A stretch of DNA of 64,000 nt. Source: Dactylosporangium vinaceum. Its GTDB lineage: Bacteria > Actinomycetota > Actinomycetes > Mycobacteriales > Micromonosporaceae. The notes below the pieces were generated by a model. That model was not told the origin of the DNA. It ran no database searches and saw only the letters and a list, made by a program, of their open reading frames with translations. The stretch spans positions 6,882,001 to 6,946,000 of the forward strand of contig NZ_CP061913.1 in assembly GCF_019904175.1 (NCBI RefSeq). Direction: 5' to 3'. Position numbers and translations under genes: made by a program. This document shows, piece by piece, positions 16,979-26,521 of the stretch (the stretch's first letter is position 1; each line of letters begins with the position of its first letter).

Positions 16979-19900
16979 CTACGACCACGTCATCTGTCCC
17001 GTCACTCCGCCGCAGGTCGCGCGCACCCACTCGCCGGGGTAGCCGTACCAGTTGCCGGAGTCCTTGCTCTGGTTCGGGCCCCAGGTCTGGGTGATGAACC
17101 CGCCGGGCCCGTGCTGGCTGTCGAACGTGCAGGTGACGTTGCCGGTGAAGTTCGCCGTCTGCACGTGGATGTAGGCGCACGAGGCGCTGGAGCACACGCC
17201 GCCCGCGCAGGCCGCGCCGCCACCGCCGCCGCAGCGCGCGCCCTTGGAGAGGGTCACCGTCGGCGGCGGGGGCGGAGTCGCCTGCGACTTGGAGCCGGTC
17301 AGCGCCGACCGGCCGCTGTCCGCCACCGTCACCGTGATCGTGTCGGTCTGGCTGTAGCCCATGGTGTCGGACCCGGACCAGCTCCAGGCGCCGACGCCGG
17401 TGGTGAAGGTCTGCGTCTGGCGGCTGGTCTGGACGGTCACCGTGGCCGGCTTGCCGTTCGGGTCCACGGAAATCGTGAAGTTCACGGCAGTACCACTGGC
17501 GCTCGTCTGAATGTTGAGGTTCTTCAACGGCCCGTAGGTCGTGACGCCGGCGGTGGCCGTGGGGCCGCACTGCGCACCGGCGCCGTTGCCGCCGCGGCTG
17601 CCGTTGCAGTCCTGGAGGCTCACCGTGACGTTCTGGCCGTTCGGCAGGCCGTTGACGGTCTCGCTGACGCCGGACTGGCCGCCGGGCGGGAACGTCCAGG
17701 TGCCGCAGGTCGTCCCGCCGTAGGTGCAGCTGACGGTCGAGGTGGCGCCGTGCGAGGCGGGTGCGTCGAACTGCAGGGTGGCCTGGCCGTCGACGCCGGT
17801 CGGAGTGGCGCTGAGCCGGCCGACGGCGCCCGGGGTCGCGGCCGCCTCGACGGTGGTGCCCGGGCTCGCCGCCGAGGTGTGCCCGGCGACGCCGTTGGTG
17901 GCGCTCAGGCTGTAGGTGTAGACGGTGCCATCGTTGGCCAGGCCGTCGTCGGTGCACTGGCGGGCCGTGACGCCGGTGCAGACCGTGCGGGTGCCGCCGC
18001 CGGTCCGGGTGACCGCGTAGGTGACCGGGCCCGGGCCGTTCGGGTCGGACGCGGGCCAGGACAGCGTGACCGCCCGGGCGGCCGAGTCGGCCGAGTTCGC
18101 CGACGCCGCGGCCGGGGCGGCGGGGGTGGCCGGGACGCCGGCGGACTGGCCCTGCACCGTGGCCGCCTCGCCGGGGCCCTTCGCGTTGACCGCGATGACC
18201 GTGAACGTGTAGACGATGTCGTTGTCGAGCCCGGTCGCGGTGAGGCCGGGGCCGGTGGCGCTCGCCCGGCCGCCGCCGGACCAGCTCACGTCGTAGCGCA
18301 GCACCGGGGTGCCGTCGTTGGGCGGCGCGGCCCAGGCCAGCCGGAGGGTGCCGTCCTGCGGGTCGGACGCCGTCAGCCCGGTGACCGCGCCGGGCACGGT
18401 GTTGGGCTCGGCGCCCTCGGAGGTGCCGCTGGGCCTGCTCCAGCCGACCAGGTTGTGGGCCTTGACGGTGAACGTGTAGGTCCGGCCGTTGGTGAGCCCG
18501 GTGATGAGGCACGGGGAGGCGGCGCAGCGCTGGGAACCGCCCGGGTAGTCGACCTCGTAGGTGTCGACGGGCGCGCCGTTGCTGGCCGGGGCCGCCCACG
18601 ACACCGACACCGAGCGGCTCAGGACCGTGCGGTCGATGGCCGGTGTCCCGGGCGCGTCCGGCACGCCGAGCACGTGCAGGGTGATCCGCCCGGTGACGCG
18701 CCGGTCGGCGCGGCCCCGGTCGGCGACGTCGGTCATCGTGACGACGAACGTGAGCGTGCCGTGGGCCTCGGCCGACGGGGTGAGCCGCACTGTCGCGCCG
18801 TCGCTGGTGGCCGTGGCGGGCATACCCTCGCTCTGGCTGACCGACACGGCGGAGATGACCGGCCGGCGCAGCTCGGAGCGCACGTAGCGGCTCATGTCGA
18901 CGGTCGCGGTGTCGCCGGCCTTCACGCCGTCGACGGTGACCGCGCCGACCGACGGCGGGGCCGCCGCGGCGACGATCACGGGCAGGTCGGTGACGACCGC
19001 GTCGGAGCCGGCAACGCCTACCGCGATGGTCCCGCCGGCGCCCGGCACGGCCCCGGCCTCCGCGGTGACGCCGACGGTGTGGGTGCCCGCGCCGCCGATC
19101 GACACGCCGGGGATCGCCCTGTGCCAGGCGGCGGTGTAGCTGAGCCCGGGCAGCGTGGCCCGGTCCGGCGCCCACACGTGGCAGACCGATGTCACGTCGA
19201 TGGCGAGGGGTGCGCCGCCCTCGACGACCGGCACCGGGTCGCTCGGGCAGTGCAGCACCGGTGTCGGCGGGCCGACCTGGACCGGCAGCGTGACGACGGC
19301 GGTCTGGGCGGCCTGGTCGGTGAGCGTCGCCCCGTCGGTGACCTCGAACGTGACCGACGCCGGGCCGGTGTAGTCGCCGTGCGCGGCCAGCGCGACGTCG
19401 TGCTCGCCGGCGGCCTTCGCGGTGACGCCGGCGGCGGGTGCGGCCCAGACCCGATCGACGGTGGTCAACCGGACCGGCTTACCCGCCGGGTCGACGACGT
19501 AGTCGGCCAGGGGCACGGTGGTCGCGCCGTTGCGGTCGACCTTCACGGTGGCACCGGGCTTGGCGTAGGGGGCGCCGGCGCCGGGGGCGGGCACGTGGAC
19601 GAGGCCGATCGCGGTGGCGCCGCCGGGGTCCCTGATCTCGAACGGGACGGTCCGTGGCGGCCCGGTGACCTTGATGACCAGTTTGCCGTCCACGATCGAC
19701 GTCTCGGGGTCGTAGGCGTGGGCGAGTACCAGATCCGCCGCTGCTCCGTCGGGATCGGCGCAGGCGGCGAGCACGTCGACGGTGATCGACGCCGCGCCCT
19801 TGTCGACAGCCGGGTAGGCGTCGACGGCGACCGGCGGCAGGTCGACGTCGCGCTGGCTGTGCACGGTCAGCGTGGCCAGGGACGGCCGGCCCAGGCCGTC

Positions 19901-22900
19901 GGACAGCGCGTAGACGACGGTGAGCGGCTTGCCGCTCAGGTCGGGCGCGGTGACGTCGATCGGGCCGAGCGGTCCGCGCACGGCCGCCCCGGCGTCGTCG
20001 ACGAGGCTGACGGTGACGGTGTCGTCGGCCGCGTACAGGTCGTTGGCGAGCACGTCGGCGTGCAGGTGGGCGCCGGGCGCGGCGGTGATGTCGTCGTCGA
20101 CGGCGACCGGCGGCTGCGGCGCGCCGGGCGGGGTGACGCCGACCCGCACCGTCGACTCCCCGGCCAGGCCGAACCGGTCCACGACGCGGTACGTGAACGT
20201 GTCGGTGCCGGCGCTCGTCGGATACGCCTGATACACCAGCGACGTCGCGTTGACGCTCAGCACGCGTCCGAGCGTGGGCGCGGACGCGACGCCGGTGACG
20301 GCGACGCTGTCGCCGTCGGGGTCGACGCCGGCCGTGGCGATCCGCAGTGTCAGCGTCTGCCCCGCGGTCGCCCGGGCCTCGATCGGCAGCGGCGCCGGTG
20401 GGCGGTTCGGCGTCCCCGCGCCGGGCGGTGGCACCACGCTCACCCGGAGGTGCCCGATGGCCTGGTCGCCGGCGGCGTTGCGGACCGCGTAGTCGACGGT
20501 GACCGACAGCGGTGCGCTCAGCGTGGCCGGCGGCACATACCGCACCAGGTTGCCGGCCACATAGGCCCGGCCGAGCTGGTCCGGCCCGCCGCCCCGGGCC
20601 CCGGTGACGCTCAGCTGCCCGGGCCCGGGCGCGCCGGTGACGTCGCCGGCGAGGCTCATCGCCGCGCCGCCCGGGTTGGTGTCGTTGTCCAGGACGGCGA
20701 CGGTGACCGAGTCACCGGCCCGCACTGTCGCGTAGTCGTCGGAGGGCACCGGGCGGGTGTCGGCGGCGTCGATCAGCCGGGTCACGGTGACGTCGCCGCT
20801 GACCGGGGCGGTGATGCCGTCGGTGACGGTGTAGTGCACGAGCTGCGGCGCCGGGACGCCGGCCGCGTCGAGGGCGGCGATGCGCAGCCAGTGGCCCTGC
20901 ACGACGGCGACGCTGAGCCGCGACGCCGGGTCGGCCGCCTGCGCGTGCTGCACGACGAGCACCTGACCGGCCGGGTCGAAGTCGTTGGCGAGCACGTCGA
21001 CGGTGGCGGGGAGCTGCCCGTGCAGCACCACGGCGTCGGGCATGGCGACCGGCGGCGCCGGGCTCGTCGGCACCGGCACCACGTCGACGCGGATGCTGCC
21101 GGCCGCGAACGGCGCGTTGCCGAAGGCCGCCTTGTACGTCAGCAGGTACGGGCCGGGCTTGGCCGCGCTCAGCACGACAGTGCCGGTCTTGAGGTTCGTG
21201 ACCACCGTCGTGCCGGCCGGGCCGGCGACGTCACCGGCCAGCGCGAGGTGCGCCGCCGGGTCGGCCGGGTCGGCGCCGGGCAGGTCGTTGTCGAGCGGAC
21301 GGATCGTGATCGGCAGCCCGACCTCACCGCGGGCGACGTCGGGCTGGGTGACGGCGGCGACGGCCACCGTCGCAGTCGGCGCCTGGACCGTCACGTCGAC
21401 GGCGCCGGACGCCGGGGCGCCGATGCCGTCGGAGACCCGGTACGTGAGGTGCTGGACGCCGCCGGGCACGGGCGCGGTGTAGCTGAGCCCGCCGTCCGGG
21501 GTGGTCGTCACCGTGCCCGCCTTGGCGGCGGCGTCGACGAGGCCGATCGGGTCGCCGTCGAAGTCGCGCCAGTCGCCGATGACCGGGATCGACAGCTGCC
21601 CGCCCGAGGCGACGGTGCGCGCCGGCGCGAGGTAGCCGGCGCGCACCTTCGGCGCCTGGTTGTCGCCCGGCCCGCGGATCTGCACGGTGACCTGCGCGCT
21701 GGCGTTGTTGCGGCCGTCGTCGACGGTGTAGCGGAAGTGCACCGCCGGCCCGGCCGCCGGCACCGTGATCGCCACCGTCTGCCCGTCGGCCGCGATCGTG
21801 ACGCGGGCCTGCGGGTTGTCGGGCGCGGTGACGGCCGTGATGGCGAGGATGCTGCCGCCCGGGTCCGAGTCGTTGTCGAGCACGTGCAGCAGGGTCGTCC
21901 GGCCGGGGCGGGCCCCCCAGGTGTCGTCGACCGCCTTCGGCGGCTTCTGCAGCGCGGCGTTGGTGAGCTGGTTGTTCTGGTTCTTGTCGCCGTCCTTGGG
22001 CACCGGCGGCGGCCGCACCGCCGACCAGTTGTCGACGCGGCGCTGGTCGCCGAGGTCCCACACCGCGCCCGAGGTGAGGTCGTTGAGGACGATCGCGCCG
22101 CGGTTGACCCGGAACACGGGCCGCTCGAGCACACCGGCGTCCTTGAGGTTGCCGCGGGTCGCCGGGGCGGCGTCACACGAGCGCAGGTAGCCGCCGCCGG
22201 CGCCGGACCAGGCGGCGTGCACGCAGTTGTCGAGCCGGACGGGCGCGGTGGGCGTGCCCGAGGCGACCGTCGCGAGCTGCGCCGCGTGCCCGGTCTTCAG
22301 CTCGACGCCCAGCAGCGCCCGCCCGGTGGCGACGACGACGGTGCCGGCCGCCGGGCCGGGCTGCTGGAGCACCGCGTGCGCGTCGCCGCCGAGGTCGGCC
22401 GAGCCCCCGCCGGCCACGGTGAGCGCGCCGGTGCGCCCGTCGAGCGCCACAAGCGTGGAGCCGACGACGGTGACGTGCGGGTCACCGATGGCATGACCGA
22501 GGTTGGTGTACTGCGGTGAGGCGAATCCGCTGCCCTCGACGCTCACGGTCGCCACCCGCCCCGCGGCGGAGACGGCGTGGATGGTGCCGTCCCGGCCGAC
22601 GGCGAGGGCGGCCCGGTCGCCCACGGTGGCGACCGGCATACCCTGCTGGTCGAGGCCGCCCAGGCCGATCGGGCCGCGCCCGGCCCCGGCCCGAACCGCC
22701 CAGATTTTGCCGGTCTTCGCGTCGAGGACGGCGAGGGTGCCGCCGGCCAGCTGCACGTCCTGCTCAGCGCCGACGGAGGCGCCCTGGTCGCCGACGATGG
22801 CCGCCCGGGCGGGGTCGATCGGCAGCAGCTTCCCGGCGCCCCGGTCCCAGGCCGCGGCGGCGTCGCCGTCCTGGACGACGTCGAGGGTGTAGGCCGGCTG

Positions 22901-23128
22901 GGCCCCGCCGGGCGGGTTGAAGGCCGCGTCGAGGGCGCCGGCGGGCTTGTTGAGCCGGCCGAAGAGCCCGTCGTGGTCGCTCGTCACCCAGATCCCGCCA
23001 TCGTGCAGGTCGACGTGGCGCACGGGCACGCCCTCGGCGGTCACGGCGGCGAGCACGAACACCGCAGCGCCCGCGGCGAGGACGGCGGCCGACGCGGTGG
23101 TGCGCCATCGCAGGCGGAGCCGCCTCAC
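16979..23128 (-). CDS. Giant Ig-like/fibronectin type III surface protein
   Basis: A 2049-residue protein whose GTG overlaps the kinase stop (GTGA). It has an N-terminal signal/anchor helix (about 10-30) and a beta-propeller-like segment to about residue 380. Then follow many repeated bacterial Ig/cadherin-like domains marked by VLDNDSDPGG, VLANDFDPAG or similar, from about 400 to 1480. Three or four Fn3 domains (about 1485-1860; SVSWAAP, TYTFTVKAHN) come next, and a Cys-rich tail of about 90 residues. It should be anchored by its N terminus and extend into the wall or outside. An alternative GTG lies 9 nt upstream. Placement between a kinase and a MoxR gene matches the fn3 gene of the bifidobacterial PFNA cluster. 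Confidence 0.88.
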   Translation of the reverse strand: MRRLRLRWRTTASAAVLAAGAAVFVLAAVTAEGVPVRHVDLHDGGIWVTSDHDGLFGRLNKPAGALDAAFNPPGGAQPAYTLDVVQDGDAAAAWDRGAGKLLPIDPARAAIVGDQGASVGAEQDVQLAGGTLAVLDAKTGKIWAVRAGAGRGPIGLGGLDQQGMPVATVGDRAALAVGRDGTIHAVSAAGRVATVSVEGSGFASPQYTNLGHAIGDPHVTVVGSTLVALDGRTGALTVAGGGSADLGGDAHAVLQQPGPAAGTVVVATGRALLGVELKTGHAAQLATVASGTPTAPVRLDNCVHAAWSGAGGGYLRSCDAAPATRGNLKDAGVLERPVFRVNRGAIVLNDLTSGAVWDLGDQRRVDNWSAVRPPPVPKDGDKNQNNQLTNAALQKPPKAVDDTWGARPGRTTLLHVLDNDSDPGGSILAITAVTAPDNPQARVTIAADGQTVAITVPAAGPAVHFRYTVDDGRNNASAQVTVQIRGPGDNQAPKVRAGYLAPARTVASGGQLSIPVIGDWRDFDGDPIGLVDAAAKAGTVTTTPDGGLSYTAPVPGGVQHLTYRVSDGIGAPASGAVDVTVQAPTATVAVAAVTQPDVARGEVGLPITIRPLDNDLPGADPADPAAHLALAGDVAGPAGTTVVTNLKTGTVVLSAAKPGPYLLTYKAAFGNAPFAAGSIRVDVVPVPTSPAPPVAMPDAVVLHGQLPATVDVLANDFDPAGQVLVVQHAQAADPASRLSVAVVQGHWLRIAALDAAGVPAPQLVHYTVTDGITAPVSGDVTVTRLIDAADTRPVPSDDYATVRAGDSVTVAVLDNDTNPGGAAMSLAGDVTGAPGPGQLSVTGARGGGPDQLGRAYVAGNLVRYVPPATLSAPLSVTVDYAVRNAAGDQAIGHLRVSVVPPPGAGTPNRPPAPLPIEARATAGQTLTLRIATAGVDPDGDSVAVTGVASAPTLGRVLSVNATSLVYQAYPTSAGTDTFTYRVVDRFGLAGESTVRVGVTPPGAPQPPVAVDDDITAAPGAHLHADVLANDLYAADDTVTVSLVDDAGAAVRGPLGPIDVTAPDLSGKPLTVVYALSDGLGRPSLATLTVHSQRDVDLPPVAVDAYPAVDKGAASITVDVLAACADPDGAAADLVLAHAYDPETSIVDGKLVIKVTGPPRTVPFEIRDPGGATAIGLVHVPAPGAGAPYAKPGATVKVDRNGATTVPLADYVVDPAGKPVRLTTVDRVWAAPAAGVTAKAAGEHDVALAAHGDYTGPASVTFEVTDGATLTDQAAQTAVVTLPVQVGPPTPVLHCPSDPVPVVEGGAPLAIDVTSVCHVWAPDRATLPGLSYTAAWHRAIPGVSIGGAGTHTVGVTAEAGAVPGAGGTIAVGVAGSDAVVTDLPVIVAAAAPPSVGAVTVDGVKAGDTATVDMSRYVRSELRRPVISAVSVSQSEGMPATATSDGATVRLTPSAEAHGTLTFVVTMTDVADRGRADRRVTGRITLHVLGVPDAPGTPAIDRTVLSRSVSVSWAAPASNGAPVDTYEVDYPGGSQRCAASPCLITGLTNGRTYTFTVKAHNLVGWSRPSGTSEGAEPNTVPGAVTGLTASDPQDGTLRLAWAAPPNDGTPVLRYDVSWSGGGRASATGPGLTATGLDNDIVYTFTVIAVNAKGPGEAATVQGQSAGVPATPAAPAAASANSADSAARAVTLSWPASDPNGPGPVTYAVTRTGGGTRTVCTGVTARQCTDDGLANDGTVYTYSLSATNGVAGHTSAASPGTTVEAAATPGAVGRLSATPTGVDGQATLQFDAPASHGATSTVSCTYGGTTCGTWTFPPGGQSGVSETVNGLPNGQNVTVSLQDCNGSRGGNGAGAQCGPTATAGVTTYGPLKNLNIQTSASGTAVNFTISVDPNGKPATVTVQTSRQTQTFTTGVGAWSWSGSDTMGYSQTDTITVTVADSGRSALTGSKSQATPPPPPTVTLSKGARCGGGGGAACAGGVCSSASCAYIHVQTANFTGNVTCTFDSQHGPGGFITQTWGPNQSKDSGNWYGYPGEWVRATCGGVTGQMTWS

Positions 23129-24588
23129 CTGACGCACCCGGCCTTCGGCCAGTCCACGGTGCCGTCGCGGCCGTCGGCCCGGACCACCTTGACCTGGAGG
23201 CAGACCTCGGTGCCGGCCGGGTCGGGAAGCTGCAGCTCCGGCTCGTCGGCGACGCCCGAGCGGGCGTTGTCGGCGGTGCGCCAGGCGAACGTGTCGGTGT
23301 CCAGCGCGGCCGAGTAGGTCCAGGTGAACCTGACGGTGCCCGCGTCGACGCGGGCCCCGACGATCTCGACCGGGCCCGGCGGGACGACGTCGCCGCCGGC
23401 TCCGGCGTCCTGCGGGGCAGCATTCTGGGCGGTCGGCTCGGGCTCGGGCCCGGGACCCCCACGCCCGGCCAGCGGCACCGCCAGCGCGGCCGCGACGACC
23501 ACGGCTGTCGCGATCCCCCACGTCCACAGGAACCGCCGCGACGGCGGCGCCAGCTCGGTGTCCGCGGCGGGTGCCGCCGGCTGCGGCGGCGCGGCGCGGT
23601 GCACGGTACTGGCGAGCGGGCGGCCGGTGGCGTTGAGCGGGGGCTGCGGCGGCACCGGGCGCAGCGTCGTGCGGCCGAGCGCCTCGCCGGCCCCGCGCAG
23701 CGTCGTCGCCTCGAACTCGGCCGGGCGGGTCGGCACAGTGCCGACGGGCCAGGGCGCGTCGGCGGCGACCGGGCCGCCGCCCGCCCGCTCGATGGCGATC
23801 AGCTCGGCCTCCACCTCGCCCGCCGACGACGGCCGGCACCCCGGCCGCGGGTCGAGCATCCGGGCGAGCAGCCGCTCCAGGCTCGGCGGCACGTCGGGCC
23901 GGCCGGTCGGCGGTGCGGTCTCGGTGAGGATGCGCTGCTCCAGCTCGGCGGCGGTGATGCGCCGGCCCGGCACCTCGAACGGCGAGCGGCCGGTGAGCAG
24001 GTTCCACAGGGTGGCGCCGAGGGAGTACACGTCGGCGGCGACGTCACCGCGCTCGCCGCGGACCACCTCGCGCGGCGCCCACGGCAGCGACAGCCCGACG
24101 GCCTCCTCGCCGGGCGTCGCGACGAGCTGCCCGGCGATGCCGAAGTCGGTGAGCTGCGGGCCGTACTCGTCGGTCAGGATGTTGGCCGGCTTGATGTCGC
24201 GGTGCAGGATGCCGGCCTTGTGCGCGACCCGCACCGCCCCGGCGATCTGCACGCCGATGCGCAGCACCCGGCGCACGTCGAACGGGCCGTTCGCGAGCAG
24301 CTTCGACAGGTCGGCGCCCGGGCACAGCGCCATGATGATGTAGGCATGCCCGTCGGCCACCCCGGTGCTGAAGACCTGCACGATGTTCGGGTGGTCGCCC
24401 AGCCGGGCCATCGCCTTCGCCTCGTGCACCCGCGCCCCGGCGGCCGCGCCGGCGAGCACCTTGACGGCGACCTCGCGGTCCAGGTCGACCTGGCGGTAGC
24501 GGAACACCTCCGAGTGGCCGCCGCCGTCGATCCGGCCCACGTACCGGTAGCCGTCGATGTGCGGCGGTGCGATGGCGGCGTTCGTCAC
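23125..24588 (-). CDS. Transmembrane Ser/Thr protein kinase
   Basis: A 487-residue protein. The kinase domain (about 14-275) has a glycine-rich loop (GRIDGGGHSEVF), ATP-binding Lys43, the catalytic loop HRDIKPAN at 129-136 and DFG at 148-150. The APE position reads APR. A proline-rich linker is followed by one membrane helix (about 345-368) and a small extracytoplasmic Fn3-like domain with two cysteines, in place of the PASTA domains of PknB. The catalytic residues are intact. FHA and PP2C genes lie just upstream in the same operon, giving a full write-read-erase phosphorylation set. GTGA overlaps at both ends. Confidence 0.93.
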   Translation of the reverse strand: MTNAAIAPPHIDGYRYVGRIDGGGHSEVFRYRQVDLDREVAVKVLAGAAAGARVHEAKAMARLGDHPNIVQVFSTGVADGHAYIIMALCPGADLSKLLANGPFDVRRVLRIGVQIAGAVRVAHKAGILHRDIKPANILTDEYGPQLTDFGIAGQLVATPGEEAVGLSLPWAPREVVRGERGDVAADVYSLGATLWNLLTGRSPFEVPGRRITAAELEQRILTETAPPTGRPDVPPSLERLLARMLDPRPGCRPSSAGEVEAELIAIERAGGGPVAADAPWPVGTVPTRPAEFEATTLRGAGEALGRTTLRPVPPQPPLNATGRPLASTVHRAAPPQPAAPAADTELAPPSRRFLWTWGIATAVVVAAALAVPLAGRGGPGPEPEPTAQNAAPQDAGAGGDVVPPGPVEIVGARVDAGTVRFTWTYSAALDTDTFAWRTADNARSGVADEPELQLPDPAGTEVCLQVKVVRADGRDGTVDWPKAGCVR

Positions 24589-25802
24589 TGGCCGGCCTCG
24601 AAGCGGATCGTCACGTCCTCGTTGAGGTACACGCCGCCGCCGGGCATCAGCTCCACCGGCTCGCCGGGCGTGATCCGGTGCGGCCGCTCGCCGGGGCGGG
24701 CGACGTACGTGCCGTTGCTGGAGTGCAGGTCGACGACGAGCACCCGCCAGCCGTCGAGGCGGATCTCGACGTGCTTGCGCGAGATGTCGCCGTCGGGGCT
24801 GCGCAGCTTGACATGGTGCGGCCGGTCCGGGTCGGCCGGGTCCGGCACGCCCGGCGCCCGGCCCAGGATGACGCCGCGGTCCAGCGCGATCGCGTCGCCG
24901 TCCGGGAGCAGCAGCCGGCCCAGCACCGGCCGGGCGACGACGACCGGGCTCTGCGGCGCGATCACCGCCGGGCAGGCGCGGCACGCCGTGGCGGTGTCGG
25001 GGTTGGGGTGGCCGGCGGTGCAGCGGACCGCGGAGACGGTGGGCCCGGCCGCCGTCTCCGGCCGGCCCCGCAGGACCGTGTTGCGCAGCTCCTCGTCCAG
25101 GCCGCCGCCCTGCTCGCGCGCCACGGGGGCCGGGCCGGGCGAAGCGAGCGCCGGGCCGGGCGGAGTGGGGGCCGGGCCGGGTGCGGCGAGGGCCCAGTTG
25201 ATGTCGGCCAGGCCGAGCACCGGGGCGCCGTTCGCCGCCGCGAACTCGTCGTGCCGGACCGGCTGGTAGGTGGCGCCGAACATCGCGTCGAACCGGCGCG
25301 TCTCCGCCTCGTCCTCGGCGGGCGCCGGGACCGGCACCGGGATTGCGACCTCCACGGGGGCCGGAACCTGGACGGGGGCCGGGACCTCGGCCGGGAGCTG
25401 CGCGAGGGCCATGGCGATCTGGGACGCCGGGGCCACGCCGGCGTGCAGCGGCAGCCACGGGCCGGCGCTGTCGGGCGGTGTGCCCGGGCAGTAGAGGCGG
25501 ATCGTCGCGAGTGGACGGTCGACGCGGTGCCGCCCGGGCCCGACCGTGCGCCGGTCGCCGGAGTGGTCGACCACCTCGGCCAGCGCCGTGCCCTGCACCG
25601 CCAGATCCGTGACGGCGCCGGACAGCACCAGGGCCAGGTCCGCACCGCCGAACAGGTACAGCAGCTCATCGGTGCCCGCGCCGGCCTCGAAGCGCCGCCA
25701 GCACTGCTCCACGTCGACCGTCGGCCGGACCAGCAGCCAGCGCGCGGGCGCGGCGAAGACCAGCCAGTCGCCGGCGACGTAGCGGACGTCCGGCCCCGTC
25801 AC
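24585..25802 (-). CDS. FHA-domain protein with zinc-ribbon-like segment
   Basis: A 405-residue soluble protein. The first 125 residues are a conserved but unassigned domain. A proline/alanine-rich linker (about 140-165) follows, then a CTAGHPNPDTATACRAC segment (about 275-291) resembling a small zinc ribbon. The C-terminal FHA domain (about 300-400) has the phosphothreonine-binding residues in GRAPG, SRKHVEI and HSSNGTYV. It should bind phosphorylated Thr on the adjacent kinase or its targets. It overlaps the PP2C gene and the kinase gene by 4 bp each. Confidence 0.9.
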   Translation of the reverse strand: MTGPDVRYVAGDWLVFAAPARWLLVRPTVDVEQCWRRFEAGAGTDELLYLFGGADLALVLSGAVTDLAVQGTALAEVVDHSGDRRTVGPGRHRVDRPLATIRLYCPGTPPDSAGPWLPLHAGVAPASQIAMALAQLPAEVPAPVQVPAPVEVAIPVPVPAPAEDEAETRRFDAMFGATYQPVRHDEFAAANGAPVLGLADINWALAAPGPAPTPPGPALASPGPAPVAREQGGGLDEELRNTVLRGRPETAAGPTVSAVRCTAGHPNPDTATACRACPAVIAPQSPVVVARPVLGRLLLPDGDAIALDRGVILGRAPGVPDPADPDRPHHVKLRSPDGDISRKHVEIRLDGWRVLVVDLHSSNGTYVARPGERPHRITPGEPVELMPGGGVYLNEDVTIRFEAGQ

Positions 25803-26521
25803 CGGACGGACCTCGGCGGGGCGGTCTGCTCGTAGCGCTCGTCGTCGGCGGCCGGCACGTGATCGACGACGACCGCCGTCACATTGTCCCGCCCGCCGGC
25901 GTCCACCGCCCGGCGCACCAGGGTCTCCGCGGCCCGCTGGGCGCTGGGCTCGGCCGCCAGGACGACGGCGATCGCCGCGTTGTCGACCTCGAGCGGCAGG
26001 CCGTCGGAGCAGATCAGGAACCGCTCCCCGGGCGTGGGCGGAAACATCCAGACGTCGGCCTCGGGGGCCGGGTCGGTGCCGAGCGCGCGGGTGATGCCCG
26101 CGCGAGGACCGGGCGCGGTGTGGTCGACGGTCACCTGGGCCAGGGTGCCGTCCACGAACCGGTACACCCGGGAGTCGCCGACGTTGAACACCACCCAGTG
26201 CTCGGTGCCGGCGAAGCGGACCAGGCCGAGGCCGGCCACGGTGGTCCCCATCCCGGCTCGTTCGGGCTGCCGGCGTACCGCGCCCAGGATCTCCCGATTG
26301 GCCGCGGCGAGCCCGGCCCGCAGGTCCTGCGGCGTCAGGCCGGGCCGGTCGGCGAGGCGCTGCAGCGCGGCGATGGCCAGCCGGCTGGCGACGTCTCCGG
26401 CCGCGTGCCCGCCCATCCCGTCGGCCACGGCGAAGACGCCCGCCCCGGCCAGCGCGCTGTCCTCGTTGCGCGTGCGCACGGCGCCGGTGTCGCTGGCCAC
26501 GCCGGAGCGGACGGTCATCAT
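25799..26521 (-). CDS. PP2C-family Ser/Thr phosphatase
   Basis: A 240-residue PPM/PP2C phosphatase with the metal-binding and catalytic motifs in order: RTRNEDS, VADGMGGHAAGDVAS, MGTTVAG, NVGDSRVYRF, CSDGLP and RDNVTAVVV. It ends in a short acidic tail and lacks membrane segments. Two ATGs are adjacent. The one at 26521 makes an ATGA overlap with the upstream gene and is chosen. It most likely reverses phosphorylation by the operon kinase. Confidence 0.93.
   Translation of the reverse strand: MMTVRSGVASDTGAVRTRNEDSALAGAGVFAVADGMGGHAAGDVASRLAIAALQRLADRPGLTPQDLRAGLAAANREILGAVRRQPERAGMGTTVAGLGLVRFAGTEHWVVFNVGDSRVYRFVDGTLAQVTVDHTAPGPRAGITRALGTDPAPEADVWMFPPTPGERFLICSDGLPLEVDNAAIAVVLAAEPSAQRAAETLVRRAVDAGGRDNVTAVVVDHVPAADDERYEQTAPPRSVR

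Noticed and set aside
16964..22519. Very long open frame (about 1850 codons) on the plus strand opposite the Fn3 gene
   Set aside because: It is a GC-skew shadow: its product is low-complexity Arg/Gly/Val-rich without domains, while the minus strand encodes clear Ig and Fn3 repeats.
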